A stretch of 64,000 nucleotides of DNA from Sphingomonas sp. GTDB lineage: Bacteria; Pseudomonadota; Alphaproteobacteria; Sphingomonadales; Sphingomonadaceae. Under the pieces are notes generated by a model. The model had not been told where the DNA came from. It saw nothing but the letters and a program-made list of their open reading frames with translations, and ran no database searches. The stretch covers positions 33,805 through 97,804 of the forward strand of contig JABDNH010000021.1 in the NCBI GenBank assembly GCA_013001055.1, given 5' to 3'. Positions 18,359-25,929 of the stretch are shown here, piece by piece; positions within the stretch are counted from its first letter, which is position 1, and every line of letters starts with the position of its first letter. The position numbers and the translations under genes were made by a program.

Positions 18359-18768
18359 ACGGCCGGCCCCTGGAGCGGGAACTTGGGAATTTCGATTTCG
18401 AATCCCGCGCCGTCCTCACCCACCATCTGGTAGGCGCCTTCCATCGTCCCGTTTGGCGTCGATAGCGGGCAACCCGACACGTAATCGTAGCTATCGCCAG
18501 GTGCGATGACGGGCATGTCGCCCACCACGCCTTCGCCGACGACCTCGGAAGCATTGCCGCGTCCGTCGATGATGAGCCAACGTCGCGCCATCAACTGGAC
18601 AGCCATGTCGCCGCCATTCTCGATGCGGATGTGATAGCTCCAGAACCAGCGGTCGTCCGCCGGTGCGGATTGTTCGGCAAGATAGCTCACCGATACGCGC
18701 ACGGTGATGTCGCCGGTCTTGGCGCTATGCGGGAACAACATTCCCATCGTTGCTACGCGGTCGCTCAT
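18355..18768 (-). CDS. apaG: ApaG domain protein
   Basis: This 137-residue protein consists of a single ApaG fold with the family segments ITVRVSVSYL, WSYHIRIEN, ARRWLIIDG and VGEGVVGDMPVIAPGDSYDY. Bacterial ApaG has been linked to Co2+/Mg2+ efflux; the fold itself is a fibronectin-like beta sandwich, so the role is not settled. It follows recO by nine bases and probably belongs to the uvrC-recO transcript. Confidence 0.92.
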   Translation of the reverse strand: MSDRVATMGMLFPHSAKTGDITVRVSVSYLAEQSAPADDRWFWSYHIRIENGGDMAVQLMARRWLIIDGRGNASEVVGEGVVGDMPVIAPGDSYDYVSGCPLSTPNGTMEGAYQMVGEDGAGFEIEIPKFPLQGPAV

Positions 18769-18777
18769 AGCTCAGGC

Positions 18778-19518
18778 CTAGGCGACACCGGCGGCACCGC
18801 GCAAGCGGTCCATCAACCGTTCGCGGGCATCGAGGATGATAGCCGCGCGCTCCACCAGGAGGTCGCGCTTCAGAAAATGGCCAGAAAGTGCCATTCCTTC
18901 AAGTATTTCGGACCAGGATGCCCTCGCCTCGCCCGTTTGTAGAAATTCCGGCAACGCCAGCAATTGTTCCTTGTAGGGCGCTGCTGCAGCGGCCGATACG
19001 GCGCGCCCTGATTGCGGACTGACCGCAACCAGATCGTCTGGTGTCCCCGTCGCCGCACATTCCGCCAAGTCGAGTCCGAACCCCATTTCGGCGAGCAACA
19101 ATAATTCGAAACGCACCAGCGCTGCCCCCCAGGCCGACGCCGCCGGCGCCGCCTCGATCGCATCGAGCAGCCCCGATAGCGCGCCATGCACCCGCGGATG
19201 GGGCTGGCCTTCGGGCAACGCGGTAGCGGTCAACGCGCAAACCCAGGCAATCGCGGCTGCAGGCAGGGGCTCGGAAAAGAGCGGCCCGCGGCTCTGCACC
19301 AACTCAATCGCGCCTTGGGGAAGCTGCGTGTCATTGCGCGCCGAAAGCGCCGCCTGCACGACGTTGCCAGGTACCAGCACGGGCCCCAGTCGCCGCCCGC
19401 GCGCGCCGCGCACATATGCGGCGACCAGCCCCTGGTCCTCGCTGATCAAGCGCACGATCGCGCCATGTTCCCCGTGCGGGCGCAAACCGACGACGATGCC
19501 CTGGAGAACGCTGCGCAT
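18778..19518 (-). CDS. recO: DNA repair protein RecO
   Basis: This 246-residue protein has the RecO N-terminal OB-fold pattern (GIVVGLRPHGEHGAIVRLISEDQGLVAAYVRGARG) and a helical C-terminal region with FELLLLAEMGFGLDL. RecO loads RecA onto gapped single-stranded DNA together with RecR and RecF. The cysteines of the zinc site seen in some RecO proteins are not all present. Its ATG shares one base with the uvrC stop (TGATG), so the two repair genes are translationally coupled. Confidence 0.93.
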   Translation of the reverse strand: MRSVLQGIVVGLRPHGEHGAIVRLISEDQGLVAAYVRGARGRRLGPVLVPGNVVQAALSARNDTQLPQGAIELVQSRGPLFSEPLPAAAIAWVCALTATALPEGQPHPRVHGALSGLLDAIEAAPAASAWGAALVRFELLLLAEMGFGLDLAECAATGTPDDLVAVSPQSGRAVSAAAAAPYKEQLLALPEFLQTGEARASWSEILEGMALSGHFLKRDLLVERAAIILDARERLMDRLRGAAGVA

Positions 19519-21458
19519 CAGCCGCGCGGATGGAAATAGTCGTGGATCTGGCGGGCAATTGCCTTTGAGATTCCAGGTGCGCGTTCAAGGTCTTCCAGGG
19601 CCGCGGACTTGACGGCCTTGGCGGTGCCGAAATGCATCAACAGCGAACGCTTTCGCGTCGGCCCGACGCCCGGCACCTCGTCCAGCGTCGATCCCGTGAA
19701 GCTCTTCGCGCGCTTCTGACGGTGCGACCCGATGGCAAAGCGGTGTGCCTCATCGCGCAATCGCTGGAGATAGAAAAGAAGCGGCGAGTTGGGCTTGAGG
19801 GTCATCTCGCGCCCGCCGGGAAGATGAAAAACCTCGCGACCTTCGCGGCCATGATGCGGGCCCTTCGCGACGCCCACGACGGCCACGTCTTCGACGCCAG
19901 CCTCTTCCATGATCTCTAGCGCGGCATTGAGCTGCCCCTTGCCGCCATCGATCAAAACGAGATCGGGCCAGTCGCCCTTGGAGCGGTCGGGATCTTCCTT
20001 CGCCAACCGCGCGAAGCGCCGCGTCAGCACCTCCTTCATCATGCCGAAATCATCATCGGACTGCGCCGACTTGATGTTGAACTTGCGGTAGTTGTTCTTG
20101 CGAAAGCCCTCGGGCCCCGCGACAATCATCGCGCCGACCGCGTGGGTACCCATGATGTGGCTATTGTCATAGACCTCGATCCGCTCGGGAGGATCGGGAA
20201 GATCGAATGTGTCGGCCAGCTCGCGAAGCAATCTGGCTTGCGTCGTACTCTCGGCCATGCGCCGTTCGAGGGCTTCGACTGCGTTGCGGCTGGCCTGTTG
20301 CATAAGCTTGCGCCGCGGCCCGCGATGTGGGCGCGCCAATTCGATCTTGCGCTCGGCGCGTTCAGTCAATGCTTCCGCTACCAGATCTCCTTCGGGCAGG
20401 TCGCGATCGACCAGCACGCGGCGCGGCGGCGGCACATCCTCGTAGAACTGCATGATGAAATCGGTCAGCACGTCTTCAAGCGGCAGTCCCTCCACGCCTT
20501 TCGGAAAGAACGAGCGGTGTCCCCAATTCTGGCCGCCGCGAATAAAGAAAGCCTGCACGCACACCTGGCCAGCCTCGTGGGCCAGCGCGAAAACGTCCGC
20601 ATCGCCCAGCCCCTCGGCATGGATCGTCTGCGATCCCTGGATATAGGTCAGCGCGCGAAGCCGATCGCGATAAACCGCCGCCAGCTCGTAATCCTGCTTC
20701 TCGGCCGCCGCGGCCATCTGTTTGCCGAGCTTGGCCTGCACCCCTGTCGACTTGCCCGAGAGGAACAGCTTCGCATCGGCCACGCTCTCGGCATATTCCT
20801 CATCGGATATCCGGCCCACACACGGCGCCGAACAGCGCTTGATCTGGTAGAGCAGGCACGGCCGGTCGCGACCGCGGAAAAAGCCGTCCGAGCAACTTCG
20901 CAGCAGGAACAGTTTCTGCAATGCGTTGAGCGTTTTGCGGACCGATCCCGCGCTTGCGAAAGGTCCGTAATATTGCCCCTTGGTGCGCCGCGCGCCGCGA
21001 TGTAGGCGCACCTGCGGGAAATCATGATCCTCGCGCAGCAGGATGAAGGGGAAGCTCTTATCGTCGCGCAGGAGCACGTTGTACGGCGGGCGAAACCGCT
21101 TGATCAGCTGCGCCTCCAGCAGCAGCGCTTCGGCTTCGGTTTGCGTGGTCACGATCGTCATCGACCGAGTCTGCGCGACCATTCGCTGCAGCCGCTTCGA
21201 AAGATTGGCCACCTGCGTGTAGTTGACCACGCGATTAGCCAGCGCCCGCGCCTTCCCGACATACAGGACATCACCGCGCGCATCGAGCATCCGATAAACG
21301 CCAGGCCGCTTGGGCAGCGTTTTCAAGACATTGCGGATCGCTGCGACGCCTGCCTCGATGTCAGGCGCGCCGGTGCCCTTGACCGCTGCTGTCGCGGCGT
21401 CCTCGTTGAAACGCTCCTTGGCATCGGGGGTATCGGGACGATCGGCCTTGCTCACCAT
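19518..21458 (-). CDS. uvrC: Excinuclease ABC subunit C
   Basis: This protein of about 646 residues makes both incisions in nucleotide excision repair. It has the GIY-YIG nuclease domain (PGVYRMLDARGDVLYVGKA), a Cys-containing region (CLLYQIKRCSAPCVG), a UVR motif, the RNase H-like C-terminal domain beginning at EVYDNSHIMG with LVLIDGGKGQLNAA, and a final helix-hairpin-helix (VPGVGPTRKRSLLMHFG). The ATG at 21458 is preferred to the upstream GTG at 21509 because the extra 17 residues are unlike UvrC N-termini. It is the first gene of a uvrC-recO-apaG run. Confidence 0.95.
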   Translation of the reverse strand: MVSKADRPDTPDAKERFNEDAATAAVKGTGAPDIEAGVAAIRNVLKTLPKRPGVYRMLDARGDVLYVGKARALANRVVNYTQVANLSKRLQRMVAQTRSMTIVTTQTEAEALLLEAQLIKRFRPPYNVLLRDDKSFPFILLREDHDFPQVRLHRGARRTKGQYYGPFASAGSVRKTLNALQKLFLLRSCSDGFFRGRDRPCLLYQIKRCSAPCVGRISDEEYAESVADAKLFLSGKSTGVQAKLGKQMAAAAEKQDYELAAVYRDRLRALTYIQGSQTIHAEGLGDADVFALAHEAGQVCVQAFFIRGGQNWGHRSFFPKGVEGLPLEDVLTDFIMQFYEDVPPPRRVLVDRDLPEGDLVAEALTERAERKIELARPHRGPRRKLMQQASRNAVEALERRMAESTTQARLLRELADTFDLPDPPERIEVYDNSHIMGTHAVGAMIVAGPEGFRKNNYRKFNIKSAQSDDDFGMMKEVLTRRFARLAKEDPDRSKGDWPDLVLIDGGKGQLNAALEIMEEAGVEDVAVVGVAKGPHHGREGREVFHLPGGREMTLKPNSPLLFYLQRLRDEAHRFAIGSHRQKRAKSFTGSTLDEVPGVGPTRKRSLLMHFGTAKAVKSAALEDLERAPGISKAIARQIHDYFHPRG

Positions 21459-21553
21459 CCCCAGATAGGAAGTTTTGCGCCGCTGATAAAGCTGTACACA
21501 GGCTTTCACCTATCTTCAGGCGGCGGAAAACGGCGCATTGTTATACTGCCGCC

Positions 21554-22243
21554 ATGAAACTTGCCCTACTTGCACCGATCGCCGCTGCCATGATTACAGC
21601 CCCCACCATCGCCGACGCGCAGGACCGCCGCGTTCAGGGCGAGGAGATCCTGCGCCAGATGTTTGGCGGCCAGGCACAATCGGGCTGGCAAATCGGTCCC
21701 ATTTTGCGCGGCCGCAGCTATTCGCCGGGCATGCCGGCGACCGCTCAGCCTTATGGATCGGGCTTCGTCATCGATTTCCCGACGCGCCGCGATCATCACG
21801 TTCACTATGTGACCAAGCCCGTCCGCTCGCTCGCCGGAGCACGCGCCATAACCGTACGCTATCGCATCGATGCGGCGCGCGGCGCGCGGTTCGTGCCGCA
21901 GGCGCGCCCGGACCAGGCAGCCACCATGTCGCTCTATTTCCAGCGCGGCGGCGACAATTGGTCGGGCAGCAGCCGTTATAAGTATTATCGCTGGTACGCG
22001 CCGACCGCCAAGATGAAAACGCTGCGCCCCGGCGAATATGAAATGACAATCCGCATGGACGATCCCGACTGGATCGCGGTCAGCGGCGGTACCAAGGCGG
22101 GCACCGTCCCGCGCGAATTCGCCGCGGCCCTGGCCAACGCCTCGCGTGTCGGCATCGTGTTCGGTTCATCGAGCCTGCGCGGCCACGGCGTCTACGCCAC
22201 CGCCCCGGCGCGCATCACGGTCACCGACTTCAATATTCGGTAG
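21554..22243 (+). CDS. Secreted protein of unknown function next to a GH16 glucanase
   Basis: This 229-residue protein has a clear signal peptide (MKLALLAPIAAAMITAP, cleavage likely after ADAQ). The mature part is rich in short beta-strand patterns with aromatic and Gly residues (SLYFQRGGDNWSG, YRWYAPTAKMKTL) and ends in a strand-like ITVTDFNIR. This resembles a jelly-roll or carbohydrate-binding beta sandwich, but no family could be named. It converges with the GH16 gene, overlapping its 3' end by 14 bases, which suggests a related extracellular polysaccharide role. No strong ribosome site is visible. Confidence 0.7.
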   Translation: MKLALLAPIAAAMITAPTIADAQDRRVQGEEILRQMFGGQAQSGWQIGPILRGRSYSPGMPATAQPYGSGFVIDFPTRRDHHVHYVTKPVRSLAGARAITVRYRIDAARGARFVPQARPDQAATMSLYFQRGGDNWSGSSRYKYYRWYAPTAKMKTLRPGEYEMTIRMDDPDWIAVSGGTKAGTVPREFAAALANASRVGIVFGSSSLRGHGVYATAPARITVTDFNIR

Positions 22244-23132
22244 TCGGCTCGGGCTGCTCAGTTTCGGGCGCATAGACGCGCACCCAGTCCACGTACATGG
22301 CGGCTTCGCCCGTCTTGATCGCATCGACGCTTTCCTGCGGCAGCCCGTAATAGGGCTCCTCGATCATGTTGACCTTGGCGGGGTAGACACCGCCGACGGC
22401 GAAGTTGAGGATGAGGTGCTTGGGATTGTCGAAACGCCATTCGCCCCCCAGCCAACCGACGGTGCGGCGGGTGGCGCGGTAGACGACCTCGTCATTGACG
22501 TAGAACACCATCTCGTCGGCGGTCCATTCGACGGCATAGACGTGCCAGCCGGTGACATCCTCGCCATCCTTGAAATAATGCCGGTTCACGGGTGCCTTGT
22601 CGCCCGAATAGCCCGGACCATGAATGGCAACGCCGATCCAGTCCTTTTCGCCGACATATTCAAGGATATCGATCTCGCCCGTTTCGGGCCATTGCCCATT
22701 CCCAAGCAACCACCATGCCGGCCAGACCCCGACATGGTCGGTCATCTTGATGCGCGCTTCGGCGCGGCCATAGGTGAAGTCCCATTTGCCCTTGGTTTCG
22801 ATCCGGCCGGAAATGAAATCGGCACTACGCACGCCCGGAACCTCGGTGCCGGGCGCCCACTTGGGCTTCAGCACGAGCGCGCCGTCATCCGCGCCTTCGA
22901 GACCGCTCACGAACTGGATCGTATCCGGGCTGTCGACATAGACTTGCTGCTCGTTGTTGACCCAGAAGTCAGGTCCGATGACGATCCATTTGTCCCGATC
23001 GAGCGAACCGCTGTCGAAGTCGTCTTCGAACAGCAGTTCGCGCTCGGCCGCCGCCTCTTCCTCGACCCAATGATTGTCGCGTGCACCGGTTGGGTGCAAC
23101 ATCAGCGAAGCGGCTATCAGTTCGGCAAACAT
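22230..23132 (-). CDS. Glycoside hydrolase family 16 (beta-glucanase/laminarinase type), secreted
   Basis: This 300-residue protein has a short hydrophobic N-terminus (MFAELIAASLMLHP) and a GH16 domain. The catalytic segment GEIDILEYVG carries the nucleophile and acid/base in the ExDxxE arrangement, and WPAWWLLG precedes it. Other GH16 features include FDSGSLDRDKW and VEWTADEMVFYVNDE. It should cleave internal beta-1,3 or beta-1,3/1,4 links in glucans or related algal polysaccharides. The overlapping convergent gene encodes another secreted protein. The N-terminus is short for a signal peptide, so export is likely but not certain. Confidence 0.9.
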   Translation of the reverse strand: MFAELIAASLMLHPTGARDNHWVEEEAAAERELLFEDDFDSGSLDRDKWIVIGPDFWVNNEQQVYVDSPDTIQFVSGLEGADDGALVLKPKWAPGTEVPGVRSADFISGRIETKGKWDFTYGRAEARIKMTDHVGVWPAWWLLGNGQWPETGEIDILEYVGEKDWIGVAIHGPGYSGDKAPVNRHYFKDGEDVTGWHVYAVEWTADEMVFYVNDEVVYRATRRTVGWLGGEWRFDNPKHLILNFAVGGVYPAKVNMIEEPYYGLPQESVDAIKTGEAAMYVDWVRVYAPETEQPEPTTEY

Positions 23133-23198
23133 GGTGTCCCCTTCACATTGTGAACGTTCACAGCTTGCCTAGCCCACGCTTGCGGCTCTTGCCAAGGC

Positions 23199-23915
23199 TC
23201 AGGCGGCGTCGCGTGCGACTTCAAGGCCTGCGAGCATCCAGTCGACCGCGGCGCGGGCATGGATTTCGGTCGTGTCGTAGACCGGAAGCACGTTGGCCTT
23301 GGGATCGATCGCCAAGACCAGTTCGGTGCAGGCCAGCACAATCGCATCGGCCTTCTGCTTTGCAAGTTCGGTGAACAGCGTCTTGAAGGCGCGCTGGCTG
23401 TCGCGACGGACAATACCCATTGCAAGCTCGTCGAAAATGATGCGATCGATCGTTGCAACCCAGTCGTTGGAAATCGGCATGAGGTCGAACCCGGCATCTT
23501 CATAGGGCTTGCGTGCGAAATCTTCGCTCATCGTGAAACGCGTGCCGAGCAAGGCGATACGTCGGCGGCCATCCGCTTTCAGCTTCGCGATCGCCGCGTC
23601 GGCAATATGCAGGACGGACAGGCCCGTCACCTCTTCCACAGCCGGCGCATATTTATGCGTCGTGTTGGACCCGATAAGAATTGCGTCCGCACCGCCGGCC
23701 GCAAGCGTCATCGCAGCCTGGCTGATAATCTGACGCGCGGTCTCGTAATCGCCGCGCTGCTGGGCCGCAGCATAAGGGGCGAGATCGATGCTTTCGAGGA
23801 GCAGCCGGGCGCTCGACAGTCCGCCGAGCTGACGCGCGACCATGCGGTTGATATGCTCGTAATAAAGCGCCGAACTATTCCAGCTCGTGCCGCCGATCAT
23901 GCCCAATTTACGCAA
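23199..23915 (-). CDS. Aspartate/glutamate racemase family protein
   Basis: This protein of about 238 residues has the racemase N-terminus RKLGMIGGTSW, the first catalytic segment GSNTTHK and the second LACTELVL. With a TTG start at 23915, preceded by GGAAGGA at good spacing, the catalytic positions are Ser83 and Cys196. An upstream ATG at 23933 is the alternative start. Most family members have two Cys; E. coli YgeA has Thr/Cys at the same places, so a Ser/Cys pair suggests a similar asymmetric enzyme. It should racemise Asp or Glu, perhaps in one direction preferentially. It lies upstream of no obvious partner. Confidence 0.83.
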   Translation of the reverse strand: MRKLGMIGGTSWNSSALYYEHINRMVARQLGGLSSARLLLESIDLAPYAAAQQRGDYETARQIISQAAMTLAAGGADAILIGSNTTHKYAPAVEEVTGLSVLHIADAAIAKLKADGRRRIALLGTRFTMSEDFARKPYEDAGFDLMPISNDWVATIDRIIFDELAMGIVRRDSQRAFKTLFTELAKQKADAIVLACTELVLAIDPKANVLPVYDTTEIHARAAVDWMLAGLEVARDAA

Positions 23916-23998
23916 AAATCTATCCTTCCCCATATCCCGCCAACCGGCGGGACCGGCTGGGGGCTTTAACCCAGTAAACGTTTGTTCGCGCTCGGCTT

Positions 23999-25471
23999 TT
24001 AGTCGATCGCCTTGACGATCTCCTCTACCATCTTCTTGGCATCCGACAACAGCATCATTGTCTGGTCGCGGAAGAAAAGTTCGTTTTCGACACCGGCATA
24101 GCCGGCCCCGCCCATCGAACGCTTGATAAAGAGCGTCGTGCGGGCCTTCTCGACGTCGAGCACGGGCATACCGTAGATCGGCGAAGTCTTGTCGGTCTTC
24201 GCCGAAGGGTTTGTGACATCGTTGGCGCCGATCACGAAGGCCACGTCGGCCTGCGCAAACTCGCTATTTATGTCTTCCAGCTCGAAAACCTCGTCATAGG
24301 GCACGTTGGCTTCGGCCAGCAGCACGTTCATGTGTCCAGGCATGCGGCCCGCGACCGGGTGGATCGCATATTTTACCTCTACCCCCTTTTCCTTGAGGAG
24401 ATCGGCCATCTCGCGCAGCACGTGTTGCGCCTGCGCGACTGCCATGCCGTAGCCCGGGACGATGATGACCTTGTCGGCCTGCTTGAGCATGAACGCCGCG
24501 TCTTCGGCGCTGCCCTGCTTGTAGGGACGGTCGATGGCTTCGCCGCCACCGCCGGCAGCGCCGCTATCCTGCCCGAAGCCACCAGCGATCACGCTGATGA
24601 AGCTGCGGTTCATCGCCGCGCACATGATATAACTGAGGATTGCGCCTGCCGAGCCCACCAGCGCACCGGTAATGATCATCGCCGTGTTGCCGAGCGTGAA
24701 ACCCATCGCCGCGGCGGCCCAGCCCGAATAGCTGTTGAGCATCGAGACCACGACCGGCATGTCCGCCCCGCCAATCGGGATGATCAACAGGAAGCCGACA
24801 AGAAAGGCGAGCGCCACGATGGTTGGAAAGATCCAGCCCGGAATGGTGACGCCGCCTGCCATCGCAAACATCGCCGTCAGCCCGATAATCCCGCCGAGAA
24901 TACCGAAATTGATGACGTGGCGTGCCGGCAGCAGGATCGGCGTCCCGCTCATGTTGCCGTTCAACTTGGCAAAAGCGATGACGCTGCCCGAAAAGGTGAC
25001 GGCGCCGATCGCCGCGCCCAGCGCCATTTCGACACGTGCAACAGGGTCGATGGCAAAGCGCGGTTCAGAACCGGTGACAACTTCCACCAGCAAGCCGAAC
25101 GCTCCCGGGTTGGTATAGGCAGCTGCGGCAACCAGCACGGCAGCAAGACCGACCAGGCTATGGAATGCGGCAACGAGCTGCGGCATCGCCGTCATCGCGA
25201 TACGCCTCGCCACCGTCAGGCCGATGACCGCACCAATGGCAATTGCCGCGCCGATTTCGAGCCAACTGGTGACGTCATAGGCGATCAGCGTTGTTCCGAC
25301 CGCCAGCGCCATACCGGTCATGCCGTACCGGTTGCCAGCCCGCGCGGTCTCGGGGCTCGAGAGGCCTCGTAGCGCAAGGATGAAGAAGACGCCCGATACA
25401 AGATATGCCAGCAAGGCCCAATCGGGCAGGTCCGCCCCCGCGGCTGCAAGAAGAAGCGAGAAATCCATCAT
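23999..25471 (-). CDS. pntB: NAD(P) transhydrogenase subunit beta
   Basis: This 490-residue inner-membrane protein has about nine N-terminal helices (domain II) and a C-terminal NADP(H)-binding domain III with VIIVPGYGMAVAQAQ, HPVAGRMPGHMNVLLAE and GANDVTNPSA. Together with the alpha polypeptides it uses the proton gradient to make NADPH from NADH. The start at 25471 overlaps the stop of the preceding pntAB-like gene by four bases (ATGA); a second ATG follows directly. The first alpha gene is not adjacent but 2.8 kb away at 28568-29698. Confidence 0.95.
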   Translation of the reverse strand: MMDFSLLLAAAGADLPDWALLAYLVSGVFFILALRGLSSPETARAGNRYGMTGMALAVGTTLIAYDVTSWLEIGAAIAIGAVIGLTVARRIAMTAMPQLVAAFHSLVGLAAVLVAAAAYTNPGAFGLLVEVVTGSEPRFAIDPVARVEMALGAAIGAVTFSGSVIAFAKLNGNMSGTPILLPARHVINFGILGGIIGLTAMFAMAGGVTIPGWIFPTIVALAFLVGFLLIIPIGGADMPVVVSMLNSYSGWAAAAMGFTLGNTAMIITGALVGSAGAILSYIMCAAMNRSFISVIAGGFGQDSGAAGGGGEAIDRPYKQGSAEDAAFMLKQADKVIIVPGYGMAVAQAQHVLREMADLLKEKGVEVKYAIHPVAGRMPGHMNVLLAEANVPYDEVFELEDINSEFAQADVAFVIGANDVTNPSAKTDKTSPIYGMPVLDVEKARTTLFIKRSMGGAGYAGVENELFFRDQTMMLLSDAKKMVEEIVKAID

Positions 25472-25752
25472 TTGCGCTCCTTCTTCTTGTACATCGCCAA
25501 CATTCTCTCGGTGACCGCAAAGCCGCCGAAGATATTGACGCTTGCCAGCACTACCGCGCCGAGCCCGAGCCACTTAGCAACCGGATTGCCTGCTGCGGCA
25601 GCGGCGATCAGGCCACCCACGATGATGACCGAGCTAATTGCGTTGGTGACGCTCATCAGTGGGGTATGCAGCGCCGGTGTGACCGACCAGACCACGTAAT
25701 AGCCGACGAAACATGCCAGCACGAAAATGGATAGAATGGCGATGAAGTCCAT
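25468..25752 (-). CDS. pntAB: NAD(P) transhydrogenase subunit alpha, membrane part (part 2)
   Basis: This 94-residue protein has three to four hydrophobic helices (FIAILSIFVLACFVGYYVVW, IVGGLIAAAAAG, AVVLASVNIFGGFAV). The segment TPALHTPLMSVTNAISSV is the conserved core of the small membrane alpha subunit found in alphaproteobacterial three-polypeptide transhydrogenases. It is coupled to pntB by a four-base overlap. The soluble NAD-binding part is encoded separately upstream, beyond an inserted pair of plus-strand genes. Confidence 0.93.
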   Translation of the reverse strand: MDFIAILSIFVLACFVGYYVVWSVTPALHTPLMSVTNAISSVIIVGGLIAAAAAGNPVAKWLGLGAVVLASVNIFGGFAVTERMLAMYKKKERK

Positions 25753-25929
25753 GGAACGGGCCCCCTTCTGACTGGCTCTTCTTGTGGCAAGCCGCGCTTG
25801 GCCTGTCGAGGGGGCGATTTGGGCGGCTATATTACTCGCCGCGCACCTTGGTTAACCAAAACGCGGTTTCCCTTTTGTAAACCTTTTTTCGGCACAACAG
25901 GCTGACGAAACGCCAGGAGAGCTACGTCT

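Noticed and set aside
23935..23952. Perfect 7-base inverted repeat (TCCCGCC/GGCGGGA)
   Set aside because: It lies just upstream of the racemase with no T-run, so not a terminator; it may be an operator, but a single short repeat is weak evidence.
25851..25900. TTAACC half-sites resembling CtrA boxes near the CHASE2-EAL start
   Set aside because: No second half-site at the right spacing could be found; not enough to claim CtrA control.
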